A model generated the notes under the pieces. It saw only the letters and a list, made by a program, of their open reading frames with translations, was not told where the DNA came from and ran no database searches. This document shows positions 12,370 to 36,700 of a stretch of DNA of 64,000 bases, piece by piece. Position numbers and translations under genes: made by a program. Positions within the stretch are counted from its first letter, which is position 1. The number at the start of each line of letters is the position of its first letter. The stretch lies in contig OX463778.1 in NCBI GenBank assembly GCA_949825025.1, forward strand, positions 15,648,171-15,712,170. Direction: 5' to 3'. This DNA comes from Siphlonurus alternatus (lineage: Eukaryota > Arthropoda > Insecta > Ephemeroptera > Siphlonuridae).

Positions 12370-12769
12370 TAAATAATTATGTGTGTGGAGTGTGGACTAT
12401 GTTTTTAAAAAATATTGATTGAGAGTATATATCAATAACCGTGCCCTCTAGAGAGGGATCATGCATTATAAAAGGATATAATAATATATATGTCTCGATT
12501 ATAATTATATTTAATATAGGGCCGGGGACATCCACAACATGCATTGAACTTTCAATATAATATCTACAATACAAAAATAGTTCCCAAACTAAAAAAAAAA
12601 AATAAGTGAACCATGTTCAAAACTTTGTAATCTTTATTCAATTAAGTTTACAATGTATATCTCCCTCCCCCTCTTCAAAAAAAAAAAAATAATGCTAACA
12701 AATAAATACCATATGTAATTAAGTTGTTGCTTACAAATATTTTGAGTACAAGTCAGGGGACGAGACTAC

Positions 12770-12885
12770 GTGCTAGGGCTTGAAGAAAATAAAAGGCAAT
12801 GCTACCTACTGCCAATTGATTTTTTCTAAGGGATAAATGGATTGAATAAAGAATTTTGAATTTTGAATTTTTTGAACATGAACTT
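12770..12885 (+). mobile_element. LINE 3' tail remnant
   Basis: The sequence around 12831-12885 reads GGATTGAATAAAGAATTTTG followed by repeated TTTTGAA, the short tandem tail typical of CR1/Jockey-like LINE 3' ends. No reverse transcriptase is attached, so this is a heavily 5'-truncated insertion. The call rests on the tail alone. Confidence 0.35.
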
Positions 12886-13209
12886 TCCAACGTTAAGTGT
12901 TCATGTTACGAGAGAGAGGGTTGTGGTGGGGGAAAGAGAAATTTTTGCTTCCGACCTTAGCCTTATAGCAGTATGCAGCTTCAACACCAAAAAGATTCAA
13001 ACAGTGAACTGGGGTTTTCATTTTGCTGGAATGCTTTAATTACAATAAAAGAGTAAAAAAAGTTAGAGGAAAAAGAGCTAGTGGTATAGAGAAGAGGGCA
13101 ATATAGTTATAAATTCAGTGATGATTTTAAGACCATTCAACAGTAGGTAAAAACTTAAAATTAAATGTCATCTTTCTTTATCAACAAAAATATAAACACA
13201 GGAACTTCT

Positions 13210-25060
<11,851 letters not shown>

Positions 25061-25479
25061 TTTACAGTAGATTTTTAAAATCTTTGTTTACTACAACAGC
25101 TGTTAGCGTCATGTCGGCTGGGCCGCCAACTTTATAGAATTTCTAATTTTATTTTATTTGATAATTAGATTAATTAGTGTTTTAAAAATGTAAAAATAAA
25201 AGAAATACATAGTAAAAAATAATCACAATTAATTAACTTGTTAATTTATTATTTTATTTAAAGGTAATGCCACTAATGCTAATGCCTTAATTAAAATGTT
25301 ATTCAATGCTTTGGTTTGCCCCGTTGGCCACAGTGATTTTCACCATCTGATTCTGATGGAAGATTCTGATCTGATTGCTTTCCCGCCAAAATAAGCCATT
25401 AGTAAAGTGTAAAGTTCGTAAAGTGATAACATTTTGCTTATTTTTGTCTCGATTTGAGCATTTTACTGCCTTTTAAATT
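25061..25479. promoter_or_regulatory. Divergent USE1/POLD2 promoter with E2F site
   Basis: Only 419 bp separate the USE1 start codon (minus strand) from the POLD2 start codon (plus strand). TTTCCCGCCAAA at 25379-25390 matches the E2F consensus TTTSSCGC, about 90 bp upstream of the POLD2 start. This fits a replication gene expressed at the G1/S boundary. No TATA box is evident near either start; transcription start sites are unknown. Confidence 0.6.
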
Positions 25480-28451
25480 ATGGCTACATCCGAAACAAAT
25501 GTTAAAGATGACAATTTGTCACCCACCGTATTTCAGCGTACTGTTTGTGATTATAAAAACTTAAGTGAAAAATTCATCATTAACACGAGTGACTACAGTC
25601 GTCAGTTTGCCCATATTTACACTGTACGCCTTAAGAAGATGAGAGAAAACTTGGTGAAAGCTGCAAGAGCAAAATGGGGTAAAAAATTTTAATCTAAACA
25701 CTGTATGCATTATGCATACTGGATTAATTGGCAGTCTATAGAATCACTCCATGTTGGATTCGGCAGCTCGGATCGAAAGGGATTGAAACATTCTTGACTT
25801 ATGCCTTTATCATACATTCAACACTCTCGTAAAGAAGATAAGATAAGCAGTGTTTACACATTACATGCATACACCCCTGCTTGCGTGGGCATTCCACCAC
25901 GGTGGCTCGCTTGCTTGCGGCTGACTCTCTCAGCCCCTCCCTGAACTCGCCAACACTCCAAACCTCCATAAGCCCAGAGTCCAGCAAATTCCACTCCCTC
26001 ACCCCTTTCTTCTCAAGAAAGAATACTTGCCCATGTCATTTTTGCTTCCCTCATATGCATACTCCAACTTCCAATCATGGTCCCTCCTACCCTTATAACG
26101 CCCTTTCTCACTGTCAGTACGATTGCTAAGCTCCTCCAGAAAACAAAACATTCACTATACTGTTACATGACTGTGTCCAATATGCATTCATTAAAGACGA
26201 ATAATGTTATTCTTATGAGGCGACACCAACGGATCTGTATAAAACATCATCATGTACTATAAACATAGTGATCGAATGTAACAGAATTGAAAGTGGAGAA
26301 GGCGAAAAAGGGAATGTTCTCCTGGAGGGGGGATCATCGCGTATACAGTAGCAAGGCAAAAAATTTCAGAAGGGGTTCTTCGCTTTCGGAGGAAGGGGGT
26401 TCATAAGAAGTGGGTGGGGGAAAGAGTAATCCATGTGTTAATTTTTGCCCTATACCTGAACCAATTTCGTCTCCCCTTTTCCACCCTCCCTCCTCTGTCG
26501 CCCCTTTGGCCGATCTGCAGTTTTAATAGTTTGGTAAAACATTTTTTTTTAGTACATGTAGAGCCCTTTGTAGTACAAAGAGCTACTAAAAATACTCAAA
26601 ATGGAGTATAAAAAAAATGCTCTACCGAACCATTATGAATGCAGATCGGCCAAAAGGGTGCTACAACAACGTTATACATACAAGTACTGTACCATACATC
26701 AACTTCTGTACTACATGCAGCTAGTGCACATGCTGTAGATCTGAAAGGACAAAAGCCTCTCACTGTCACATATTTTTTAAATTGTTAGTGAAAGTTATGC
26801 CATCAAACATGCATGATAAAATTAATGATGAATATTGTGCATACTGTACCTAATGTTAGAATATGAAATATGTTTTCAGGCGGAGACATTCCGATTGTTC
26901 AGCTGTACCAGCTTCAGGAGCAGGATGAAAACATGGAGAAGTGCATCATAATTGGTACTCTGTACAAGCAGCAGAGCCTGAAGCCAAACATTTTGAAGGA
27001 AATTAGTGAAGAGGTGAGAGATTATTAGACATCCACAGGCTTACTGCTTCAGTATGAGTATGAGCTAGAGTTTTCCTCATAGTGATTAATAATCTGAAAT
27101 TTCATTGATATTCATTGAAACTCAATGTAGTTCTCTGTCTGGAATATTTTTTTACATTGAATTTGTTTCGTATTTGTATCACTGTACTGTCTTAGCCTTG
27201 GAATGGCAATAGTGTCAATGTATATTCAAAGTTTCAAGCAGTCAATTTTATTATCCAAAACACACTGTCATTATCTAGGAAAATTACCAAAGTCAATATT
27301 TTTATAAATATCTATGCAATTTAAACAAAAATCCGTACTGCCTGTAATTATTTTAACCCAGTAAACCCAGTATGATTGAATTTTTTCTGCAGCACCAACT
27401 CGACCCTCAGCCACCTCGGATTCAGTTCTCTGATGACTCTGACAGTCTTGTTCTGGAAGATGAACTTCAACGCATCACCTTACTGGGCAAGATTGACATT
27501 CATTCCATCGTCACAGGTATTTCACTGTCTCACCAAGAGCTTGAATGTCGTATTTGATGATAAATTATTGTTACAGGAGTGGTGTGTGCAGTGCTGGGAC
27601 ATGATGATAGAGAAGGCAAATTTGATGTGCAAGACTTCTGCTTTGCAAGGCCCGAGGAGCGTGTATACAAGCCCCTGCCTCCTCCAGAAAGGTAATAAGA
27701 AACAACATAACCTCTGTATGGAATGAATACAGGATTACACCAAATTATCACGATGTGCTTGGGATTTGACTTCATATTGCTCAGTCAACAAATATTTCAG
27801 TTTTAACTGCATTAAAAAAAATATGAAAATTAGCATTTTGTTTCCAACTTGAGTCAATTGAATATAAAAAAAGTTTACCATGTAGAAAATGCAGTTATCG
27901 GTGCAGAGATGGGTAGTGTTGGGGACTCAAGTGCCATATTGCTTGCAGGCTGGTGCTGCTGGTGAGCGGACTGGGGTTAGGGGGAGATCACGCTGGGGAT
28001 GCAGCCCTCTGTGCAGAGCTGCTCGTGGAGTGGGTGTGCGGAGAGGCAGGTAGTGAGCAGGACCAAGAGCGACTGTCCAGTGTGACCAGAGTCATCCTGG
28101 CAGGTAAGAACTTATCAACCCAAGTTTCAATACCCATGCTCTATGAGAATGAAATATTGGCCAGCTGATACTATGTATTAACTTTACTACTTTTATGATA
28201 ATAAAAAAGAGAAATGGCATAATGATTCACCTTGGTAAATCCCTATTTTGAAAGATTTGAATCCTAACCTGTAAATTATTCTTATAATTTTTTCCTTCTG
28301 AACTTTCACTGAGTTTTGTCCAACTCCTTGACCTTCCTAACTGGATATTTATTTATTTTTATTTATTTTTTATTTGTTTATTTGAACATATAGGTTGTAC
28401 AAGACAACATTGATCAAGTCAGAGAATATAACATATAGCAAAAACATACAA

Positions 28452-28518
<67 letters not shown>

Positions 28519-30838
28519 TATATTTGCTTCAGGCAATAGCCTCCAGGAGGGTGCACAGGACCGTCTGCTGAACCGAAAGCTGCGTAACATTGAGGCAGAC
28601 GCTCAGAATGCACTGATGAGCAACATGGTGCTGCTGGACCAGTTCCTCACCCAGCTGCTGGTGAGTACCTGCACCAAGAAGGCAAGAGGCCAGTATTTAG
28701 GCCAGTGTCATAGATAATGCTATCATCCAAAGGCAGTAAATTAATTCAAACCAGCATTGAATTCAAAAGTTGCATTTAAAAATATATAGAAAAAATTCTA
28801 AATGCTGAGCTAAATCTCATGTCTCCGACTTGCCACAGTAGTAAGAATTTTATTATTGTTTGATATTATTTTATTTAAGGGGACGGTTAATGTTAAAAAT
28901 AATCCCACACATGAAAATTATGAAAAAAATTTAAAATATTCTTCTCTACATCCCGGGACTATCAGTAGCTAAAATATCAGGTATACAAATTCGAGCTAGT
29001 TTTTGAGTTATGAATTTTTAAACTTGACTACTTTAACATGGAAAAATCAAACTTACCTTACCCTCAACATTTATTGATCATGATAAAAAAAAAAAAAACT
29101 ATGAAAAATCATGCAGTTTAAATTTATAATCCCATTGCTTTTATCCTGATTGTCTGATTATATGAATCTGAACTTGCAGGAAAGTGTGGACGTGGACTTG
29201 ATGCCAGGGGAATTTGACCCGTGCAACCACATGATGCCCCAACAGCCCCTGCACCGTTGTCTGCTGCCAGAGGTGATTTTATTTTCCTGTAATATTATTT
29301 GTGTTAAAATGTAGAGCATGGCATTTGATGAACACTTAATTAAGGCCGTTTGAGTATTTATATATGGATATATTTTGATAATTATATACTCTGAGTATTC
29401 TGATATTTATAGGGGGGCTGGAAGGGAAGGAAGGCGGGGGAGGAAGCATGGTTTATATGTAGTTATAGAGGTTAAATAAATGGCACACTCAAAGGGTAGT
29501 CTAACCTTTGCTTCCATTTTTAGTCTTAATTTAAAAGGTTATGTTGATGTAGCAGCAGCTTAATTCTTTGTCTGTGTGTGCAGGCCTCTCGCTACCCGAC
29601 GATGCACTCCGTGAGCAACCCGTACAAGTGTGAGGTGGGGGGTCGGCTGCTGCTGGGTACCTCTGGTCAGCCCCTTGCGGACATGGACAGCTTGTGTCGT
29701 GTAGGGGACCGCCTGCAGCTGCTGCAGAGCAGCCTCGAGTGGGGTCACCTTGCACCCTCCTGCCCAGACACACTGCGTAAGGACATTCCCATTACCTGTG
29801 TCACTGAAATTTGACTTGATATGTAAAGATAGCATGTTTCAATAATGATGCCCAAGTCTGTTTATTCTTCTTCTTATTTTTTTTTTTTTGTAATTTTAAT
29901 AATACATATATGTTTTATTCCAGCGTGTTTCCCGTGCTACAAGAATGATCCGTTCATCATAGAGACCTGCCCTGATATCATGTTTGCTGGTAATCAGCCC
30001 AAGTTCCAGACCAAGATGTCCACAGGTGAGAGAATTTTGTTATTAAATAGTTTTTTTTTGAGTAAAAATGTAAGCAGAAAATGTAGGAATGATTTTTGTT
30101 AATATAAAAATAATAGGAGCCCAAAAGAGAGCAGAAGAGGGTTTTGGGAGCCTGGTAAGCACCAGCATGGTCGCAAGATAACTCTTACTGACAAGGCTAA
30201 ATATTGACCTGGCTACACTCGAAAGGGCAAAATGGCGTCAAAAGTATTAACTTTATTATTATTATTAAAAATAATAATGCTCTACACTTGTGAGACAATT
30301 AGAAGACTGAGGGTGTAGCAGACTGAAAGAGTAGTGTGATTAGCTATGGTGTTTATCACAGGAGAGCCTAAACTTTATTCCTGCTCTGAATGTTGACACT
30401 CACTCAATGATATAAATTAATTATAAATAATAATATAAATTATTATATTAATTAATTAATGGTGAATTAAATGCACCCCTCTTTATCAATTGTAAATTTA
30501 AAAAAAAAAAAAACTGCATCTCTTTCACAGTAGGCCTGTATTTCTAGAAATTTGTGAAATTAATATTCTGACTTTAATGATAAATTCCAAATTCAGCATA
30601 ATACTACCCAAAGAATACAGCAATCATTAAGTTTGAATAAAAATTTAAAAATAAGAGGGTAGACAAAACTGTATCACCGTCACAAACCTGTCGTGTTGCA
30701 GCCCCTGGTGGTCAGGCTGTGCGGCTCGTGTGTGTGCCCTCGTTCAGTCACTCCCAGGCCTGCGTGGTGGTCAACCTGCACTCCCTCGAGTGCTATCCCG
30801 TCTACTTTGGAGTCCCAGACCTACCTTCTGAGCAGTGA
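25480..30838 (+). CDS. POLD2: DNA polymerase delta subunit 2 (p50)
   Basis: The B-subunit that links catalytic POLD1 to the rest of DNA polymerase delta in the nucleus. Ten exons: 25480-25678, 26880-27013, 27393-27516, 27577-27691, 27949-28103, 28533-28660, 29180-29272, 29584-29776, 29924-30025 and 30702-30838. All junctions are GT..AG and in phase, giving 1380 bp and 459 residues; human is 469. Diagnostic stretches in order are SRQFAHIYTVRL (exon 1), VLEDELQRITLLGKID (OB fold), LVLLVSGLGLGG at the start of the calcineurin-like phosphoesterase domain, DLMPGEFDPCNHMMPQQPLH, and LLGTSGQPLADM near the end. The fold is phosphoesterase-like but, as known for B-subunits, enzymatically inactive. Intron 1 holds a LINE fragment and a MITE. 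A possible polyadenylation signal lies at 31559-31564. Confidence 0.96.
25795..26130 (-). pseudogene. LINE C-terminal fragment in POLD2 intron 1
   Basis: Minus-strand reading gives GRYKGRRDHDWKLEY, then GKYSF and, after a frameshift, VREWNLLDSGLMEVWSVGEF. The order matches the C-terminus of the fragment at 21296-21950 (DHQWKLEF, GKYSF, VREWNSL). It is a dead, frameshifted, 5'-truncated copy. Confidence 0.7.
26498..26660. mobile_element. MITE in POLD2 intron 1
   Basis: CCCTTTGGCCGATCTGCAG at the left is inverted at the right as CTGCAT/GCAGATCGGCCAAAAGGG. The inner arms continue as TAGTTTGGTAAAACATTTTT against AAAAATGCTCTACCGAACCA. It is non-coding, about 160 bp. No target duplication was resolved. 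Confidence 0.6.
28340..28520 (-). repeat. LINE-like tail and (AT)n microsatellite
   Basis: TTTATTTATTTTTATTTATT followed by TTGTACAAGACAACATTGAT looks like a LINE 3' tail on the minus strand. It abuts about 60 bp of (AT)n at 28459-28520, ending 12 bases before the acceptor of POLD2 exon 6 at 28533. Confidence 0.5.
28878..29041. mobile_element. Half copy of MITE family C in POLD2 intron 6
   Basis: Shares ACTATCAGTAGCTAAAATAT, CAGGTATACAAAT and TAGTTTTTGAGTTATGAATT with the palindrome at 236-525, but only one arm is present. Confidence 0.6.
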
Positions 30839-31997
30839 CCTCTTCCTCTTCAGTCTCATGCTTATCAAAAATAGAATTTTTGGGATTTTTTTATTTTTCA
30901 ATTAATTAACTGATAACAATATCTGAAACTTCCCTTTTATTTCAATTTCTTTTTTATAGCTACTTTTGTATTTTTTTTTATGTTTTTTAATGTTGAAAAC
31001 AAAAGTTTGTTGGAAATTATGTAATTATCCTGTTAAACCTCCTGTGCTAATTCAAAGTAAGTTTTTGTGAATTTTAAATCCACTGTGCTTAACAGAGCCC
31101 TCCTCATATTAAAACAATATTATTTATGTTCAGGACTAAATTTGCCCCTTTATAAGAAAAACATTTGTAATAGTGCTTTCCATAATGTATATTTTTTTAT
31201 GTTTAAAGTTATCTAATATGAAATCTGAGATGAAATAGTAATTTCAAAGAAAGTTATAAAAAAAGACACTGAAAAGCAGGGAAAATTGTTAATCATTGTT
31301 AATAATTGATATGAAAAAACTGTTTCACCCAAAGTAAACTTTAATTATAATGATTACTTTTCACTTGCTATGATGAATAATGTTTAATTTTATAGCTTAA
31401 ATTTGGTTCATAGAAAAAATCTGATGTACGTATGTTATATTTTATAATACATAATATTAGACTTTTAATTACAGTAATATAAATTTATCACTAACAATTA
31501 ATTATAGTATCTGATTCATTTTAACTTTAATTTAAATTATACACATAGTGCCCTGTGGAATAAAAGTATAATTTAGTATTTAGTTGAATGTTTTGTAATA
31601 AAAATAAAATTAAGTAAAATAATACAAAATTTTGTTATTGCTGAGAGATTTCACCTTCTCTATAATTTTATGTGCTAAGTACTTCGAAGTATTTTCTAAT
31701 TAAGTAAATGGAATTCACTTACCTGGACCATATAGTCATTCATGTAGTCGTGCAGTTAAAACAAAATCCAGTTGAAAGCTGAAATTGCTCACTAAAAAGG
31801 GACATGGTATTTTATCTTGTAATTTTTAAAGGTATAGCTATTTAATTAGTCTCCTAATTAAGCAAATGCTGCATATATATCTATTGTATTTAATATTTGA
31901 ATATTTTTTTTTTGTGAAAAAAATAGAACCATAATGCATAAACATTACTATTTATAATTTTGTTTCTTATAAATAATGGCGATTAATTCATTTATTT
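30839..31997. other. POLD2 3' region and AT-rich spacer
   Basis: Directly downstream of the POLD2 stop codon. It probably includes the 3' UTR, with AATAAA at 31559-31564 as a candidate signal. Otherwise it is AT-rich with no recognised feature. Confidence 0.35.
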
Positions 31998-32614
31998 CAG
32001 GGAGTGGACCCGGATCCGCTTCAGATCCCCTTTTTAGACGAGGGGATCCGGCTCCGGATCTAACGGACCCGCTTTTTTTAAGAGGGGATCTGGATCCGTT
32101 TTTCAGATTCCTCCCTTTTTTAAAGGGGATCCGGTTCCGGATCTCGGATCCGTTTTTTTTTTTTTTTTTTCAAGGGGATCTGGAACCGGTTTTCAGATCC
32201 GCTTTTTTTTAAAAATGGGATCTGGACACAAATCCACTCTATTAAAAAACGACAATTTAAAAAATTTAAAACAGCTAAAAATTACAACCCCGAGCATAAT
32301 AAAGTGTTCAAAGTGAATATTTTCTAACTTTTCATTGGACCCGAATCCGGATCCGGATCCCGGATCCGCTTCAGATCCCCTTTTTAGACGAGGGGATCCG
32401 GCTCCGGATCTAACGGACCCGCTTTTTTCAAGAGGGGATCTAGATCCGTTTTTCAGATCCCCCCATTTTTTTAAAGGGGATCCGGTTCCGGATCTCAGAT
32501 CCCCTTTTTTATCAAGGGGATCTAGATCCCAAATTTTGGAACCGCTATAAAAAAAATCGGATCCGGGTACCCGGATCCGGATCCGCTCAAAAAGACGACC
32601 GGGTCCACTCCCTG
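31998..32614. mobile_element. GGATCC-rich non-autonomous hAT element
   Basis: Ends CAGGGAGTGGACCC and GGGTCCACTCCCTG form a 14 bp perfect terminal inverted repeat. The flanks are an exact 8 bp duplication ATTTATTT (31990-31997 and 32615-32622), diagnostic of hAT. The interior consists of two similar ~200 bp halves (32000-32220 and 32345-32560), each crowded with GGATCCG, GGATCTGG and GATCCCC units, often spaced by poly-T. Apparent open frames here (GDPAPDL repeats) are read-through of these units, not genes. Confidence 0.85.
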
Positions 32615-32769
32615 ATTTATTTGGATTTTTTTTTTTTTTTTTTTTTTTTCCCATTTTGAGACATACGTTATGAAATTTTTAAAAAGTAAACTTTATATAT
32701 ATTTAGTATTCACCATATATATTTATGTATTATCAAAATAACATTTAATTATATCCTGCAGGGGCGCAT

Positions 32770-33085
32770 AATGGAGTACCAACCTCAAAATTTTTTATTG
32801 CAGAAATGGATAGAGGGTGCAAAAATAATATGCTACTCTGAATTTTTTCTGAGACCGAGAACTTTTTTTAAAAAATTATTGAAAGTCCATTTTGATGACG
32901 TCACGAGGCGCCTCTCCTTAATAAAAGGATAGGACATTAACGCCCGTGACGTCATATAACCGACTTTCAATAATTTTTTAAAAATAATTCCCGGTCTCAG
33001 AAAAATCGGAAAGAATTCAGAATAGCATATTTTTGCACCCTCTATCCATTTCTGCAATAAAAAAATTTGAGGTCGGTACTCCATT
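32770..33085. mobile_element. MITE family A, copy 2
   Basis: Terminal inverted repeat of about 60 bp beginning AATGGAGTACCAACCTCAAA, then TTGCAGAAATGGATAGAGGG, mirrored at the right end. The unpaired core contains TTAATAAAAGGATAGGAC and is bounded by TGACGTCA sites on both sides. It is non-coding. Confidence 0.75.
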
Positions 33086-33708
33086 GTACAACAAGATAAT
33101 TTTTTAAACTGTATGTGGCGCTTTTTTTACATAATAAATTTAAAAATACATCAATTAATATATTTTAATTCATTATAATATAAATATTATTATAATTCCA
33201 TAAACACGTATTTAAAATAAGACTTATTTGAATTTAATATAAACACATAAATATATCATATATTTATATAATATATATAATTAATTAATTATATATATAA
33301 TATATTAATTATACGCACGTACACAGTCTCATCTACATACATGGCATATAAATTCATTTTACTATAATATTACATTATAATAATTAAGTTTCAAAAGTTA
33401 ACTCAAGACAACGATCGAGATTCAAGCTAGCTGTCTGCGCGCAAGTCTGTTTTCTTCATTGGTAGACGAGCAAGCTACTTAATTGTATAAAAAACTTGAG
33501 GGTTATAAGAGAGAGCATGCAGGCGGGGGCGAGGTCATGTTAGTAGCTCTACTGCTGTGTTGTCAGCCGGCGAGTGAGCGCGACTGCGCGAGAAGAAGAA
33601 GATTCAAGTGATCATACAATGAATGCTACATATTATCAAGTTCCCTTGCAGTGACCTTACGCAGTATATATACATGCATCTTGTAACGCGAAAAACAGAG
33701 CCTGCAGG
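33086..33708. other. AT-rich spacer and probable UGT 5' flank
   Basis: 33180-33320 is almost pure AT with TATATAATTAATTA palindromes. Base composition becomes mixed from about 33400, and the stretch 33525-33700 probably contains the promoter and 5' UTR of the UGT-like gene. No specific core promoter element was identified. Confidence 0.35.
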
Positions 33709-36700
33709 ATGAACATATTGATAGTTTTGGTGCTGCTGAGTGGTTCAGTGTGGTCCCATGAAGATCACCACCAACAGCAGCCGGCCCCGGTCGTGTCGGC
33801 CCTGTTTGTAGCGTTCAGCGCGGGAGAAGGCGCTCGACTCATGACCGAGGCGGCGAGGCTGCTCGCGTCAACTCTTGAGTTCAACTGCTCGCTGATTCTC
33901 GTGGGGTCTGCGTGTCTATCAAATGATATTCCGATATCAAAGCCCGGGTTTCAGGTAAATTGGATGTTCATAGTTGTCGAGAAAATAGAAGGATAAAGAA
34001 AAAATAATGTCAGTAATAATTTTTTCAAGTTAAGTCGCGCGGGATCACGTCAATAATTAAGCGTCAAGCTGACATGGCAGGTTTGAGGTTTTATTAAACG
34101 ATCAGTGTATATTTATTTTGTAGTTCCTTAATTATTAAAGTATTTAAGCACGAAAATAAGGAAATTTGTTACAAGTCGACCTGCATGACAGCAATTAATT
34201 CATATCAGGACTATATTAATAATTAATAAGTAAGATAATTAACATTCATTCTTATGATGACTTTATGATGTATTGTATATTATTTTTTGTTGTATATTTT
34301 TATTGTTATTTTTTTAAATTTATTATATAAATTACTAAAATTACATGCAGTACGTTTTCTATAACGTACAGCAGATCGTGCTAGTTAGTGTGCGTATGCT
34401 GCATTGGTAAAAAGTTTACTAAAAAAATGCCGTCTGTTATGTTTAGGTAATCCTTATCCAAGCAAACACGAGCTCTGGCGAGGAGGAGTGCTCCGAGGAC
34501 GAAGGTCCGCTGCCGCAGTGCGCCGTGACGGAGCACCTCGCCGCGTGCCTTGCGCTCGCTCGGAGCACCGCGCTCATCGAGAGGGTGCGGAGCGCTCCAC
34601 CCAGACTGCTCTTCTTCCCAGGGTTCCTCCATGATGCGTGCGTCCTGTCATCACTCGCAGGTGCATGGAGTACATGCTTGGTGATAGTAGCTAGGAGTAG
34701 TAGGAATAACACAGAAAGAATAAAATTACTATTATAGTTATGAACATCCTATGATAATATAGCTAGTAAAAATAACTAATTTATAAAATTTTGTAGTGAA
34801 TATTTAATTACGGAAATTTTACTATTTTAATTCTGTCTTATGAATTATGAATAATAGAATAATAATAAATATGCCTAAAGTATATTAAGTGAATTCTTGT
34901 AATTGCAAAATTAGAATTACAATATTAATTCGCGCTGTAAGTATTAATAGTTTAGTTGATATTGTTTATAATCAATACAAAAAAAATCTGTCTACTTTAA
35001 CGAGTAATAAAAATTAATGAGAGTTATATAGAAGAGTTAATACAGCTAATCGATGCTACAGGGGAGCACACGGCCGCGGTGGCCTGGTCGAGCGGTCACG
35101 TCTCCTCCTCCTGGCTGGGTCACGCCACCAACCTCGCACCGTTCTCCACGCACCACGCACCGCTGCAGCCGCGTGCTCATTCGCTGCTGGCACGTGTGGC
35201 CGCCGCCTGGACGTGGGGCTCGTTCACCGGACAGATGGAGATGCGTTACTGGAGACCCGCGGTAGAAATTGTGGCCAAGCAACTGGAAATGTGGGTACAC
35301 GTATGCAGGCTATATAGTTAAGTAACGCATTTAGAATGCATGATTATTAAAAATCCCCGGCACTTTCTTTGAATTTACCACATAGTGAAAGAAAATTATA
35401 GGAACAAAAATAATTTTTCGAAGACTCAAAATATATAATTTTATTACATAATTAATAAACTGACTGCTACAATAAAATTTATCAGCATAATATTTCTTCT
35501 TTTCTTTCTTCAAATTTGGTATATTAGCCATGCATCCCTACTCGAGCACCTTGTTATAAAAAGGCTTTATTTAATGAAGTTGCTTCCTTGCTGCCAGTTC
35601 CCAGCGCTCCTCGGACCAAGCGTACCGCGGGGTGGCGCTGCTCATGTCGGCGTCTCACCCGCTTTTGGAGCGGCCCGTGGCGTCGCTACCCGGCCGCATC
35701 ACCGTGGGCTGCTTTCAGTGCCGCCACGCCAGGCCGCTGCCGGAGGTGAGTCACGCCAAGATTCATTTTTTACAATCTCGAAATATTGACATATAAGAAC
35801 GTTTGAGTCACATGAGGAGCCGTGATACAGGTGGAAAGTACTCACTTTGTCACTTACGTGGTTTGATAGTAATCTACCTGCAAGTTAGGCAACTGTTTGA
35901 ACAGCAAGGTAGTTGCGGTCATCTACCTTTCAGGATGAATACGAACTTTTTAAAGACTTGAAGAATTTTAAGTATGACTGCAAAAACTAGCATCCTAATA
36001 TACTTATATGGTGCTTCTAGGTGCAACTGCAAATCCTCTCATGAATCTTTAGTAAATAAATATAATAATAATAATAAAAAAAATGTACAAAAAAGTTATT
36101 TTTTCGCTCATGCAGTAGAAAATTTGGATTTATAATAAAAATTTAAGGGCGAGTGAAATTGCACACATCGTATAATATATATACGAACTTTTTTTCAACT
36201 TAATTACCATTGTCATATATATTTTTTTACGCAAAATCTCTGTCTTTACACGAGATAATATTAATATTTTACAATATAATTCTTAATTACATGAGCTTCA
36301 AAACCAGAATTACATATTCTGATTTATCACTTTTAAAAACAGAATTATAATTCTGAGTTATCCGGTTCCTCTGAGGCATGTTCAAATGCGGTCACTTAAG
36401 AAGTTGCGTAAAGTTAATTGCGCATAAGTTACGCAAGCAATTACATTAATTCTTTGCGTAACTTTGGCGTAAGGTAATGCGGTATCGTAATTATGAAGTG
36501 GCAGTATTTGAACACCTCCTAAATCTGTCGGTCTGTGATGCACAGGAGCTGCAGGAGTGGGTGGTGCCACGTCGGGGTGGTCTGGTGACCGTGCTGCTGC
36601 CGCCCTCCGCCCCACTCGCCGCTCTGCTGGCCGCCCTGGCCCGAGAGACACCGCACCTCGCACTGCTGTGGCTCGGAGCTGCGTCTCCTCACCTTGAGTT

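Noticed and set aside
31976..32654. Frames rich in GDPAPDL and GSRSPL repeats
   Set aside because: Translations of GGATCC-type units inside a hAT element with an intact target duplication.
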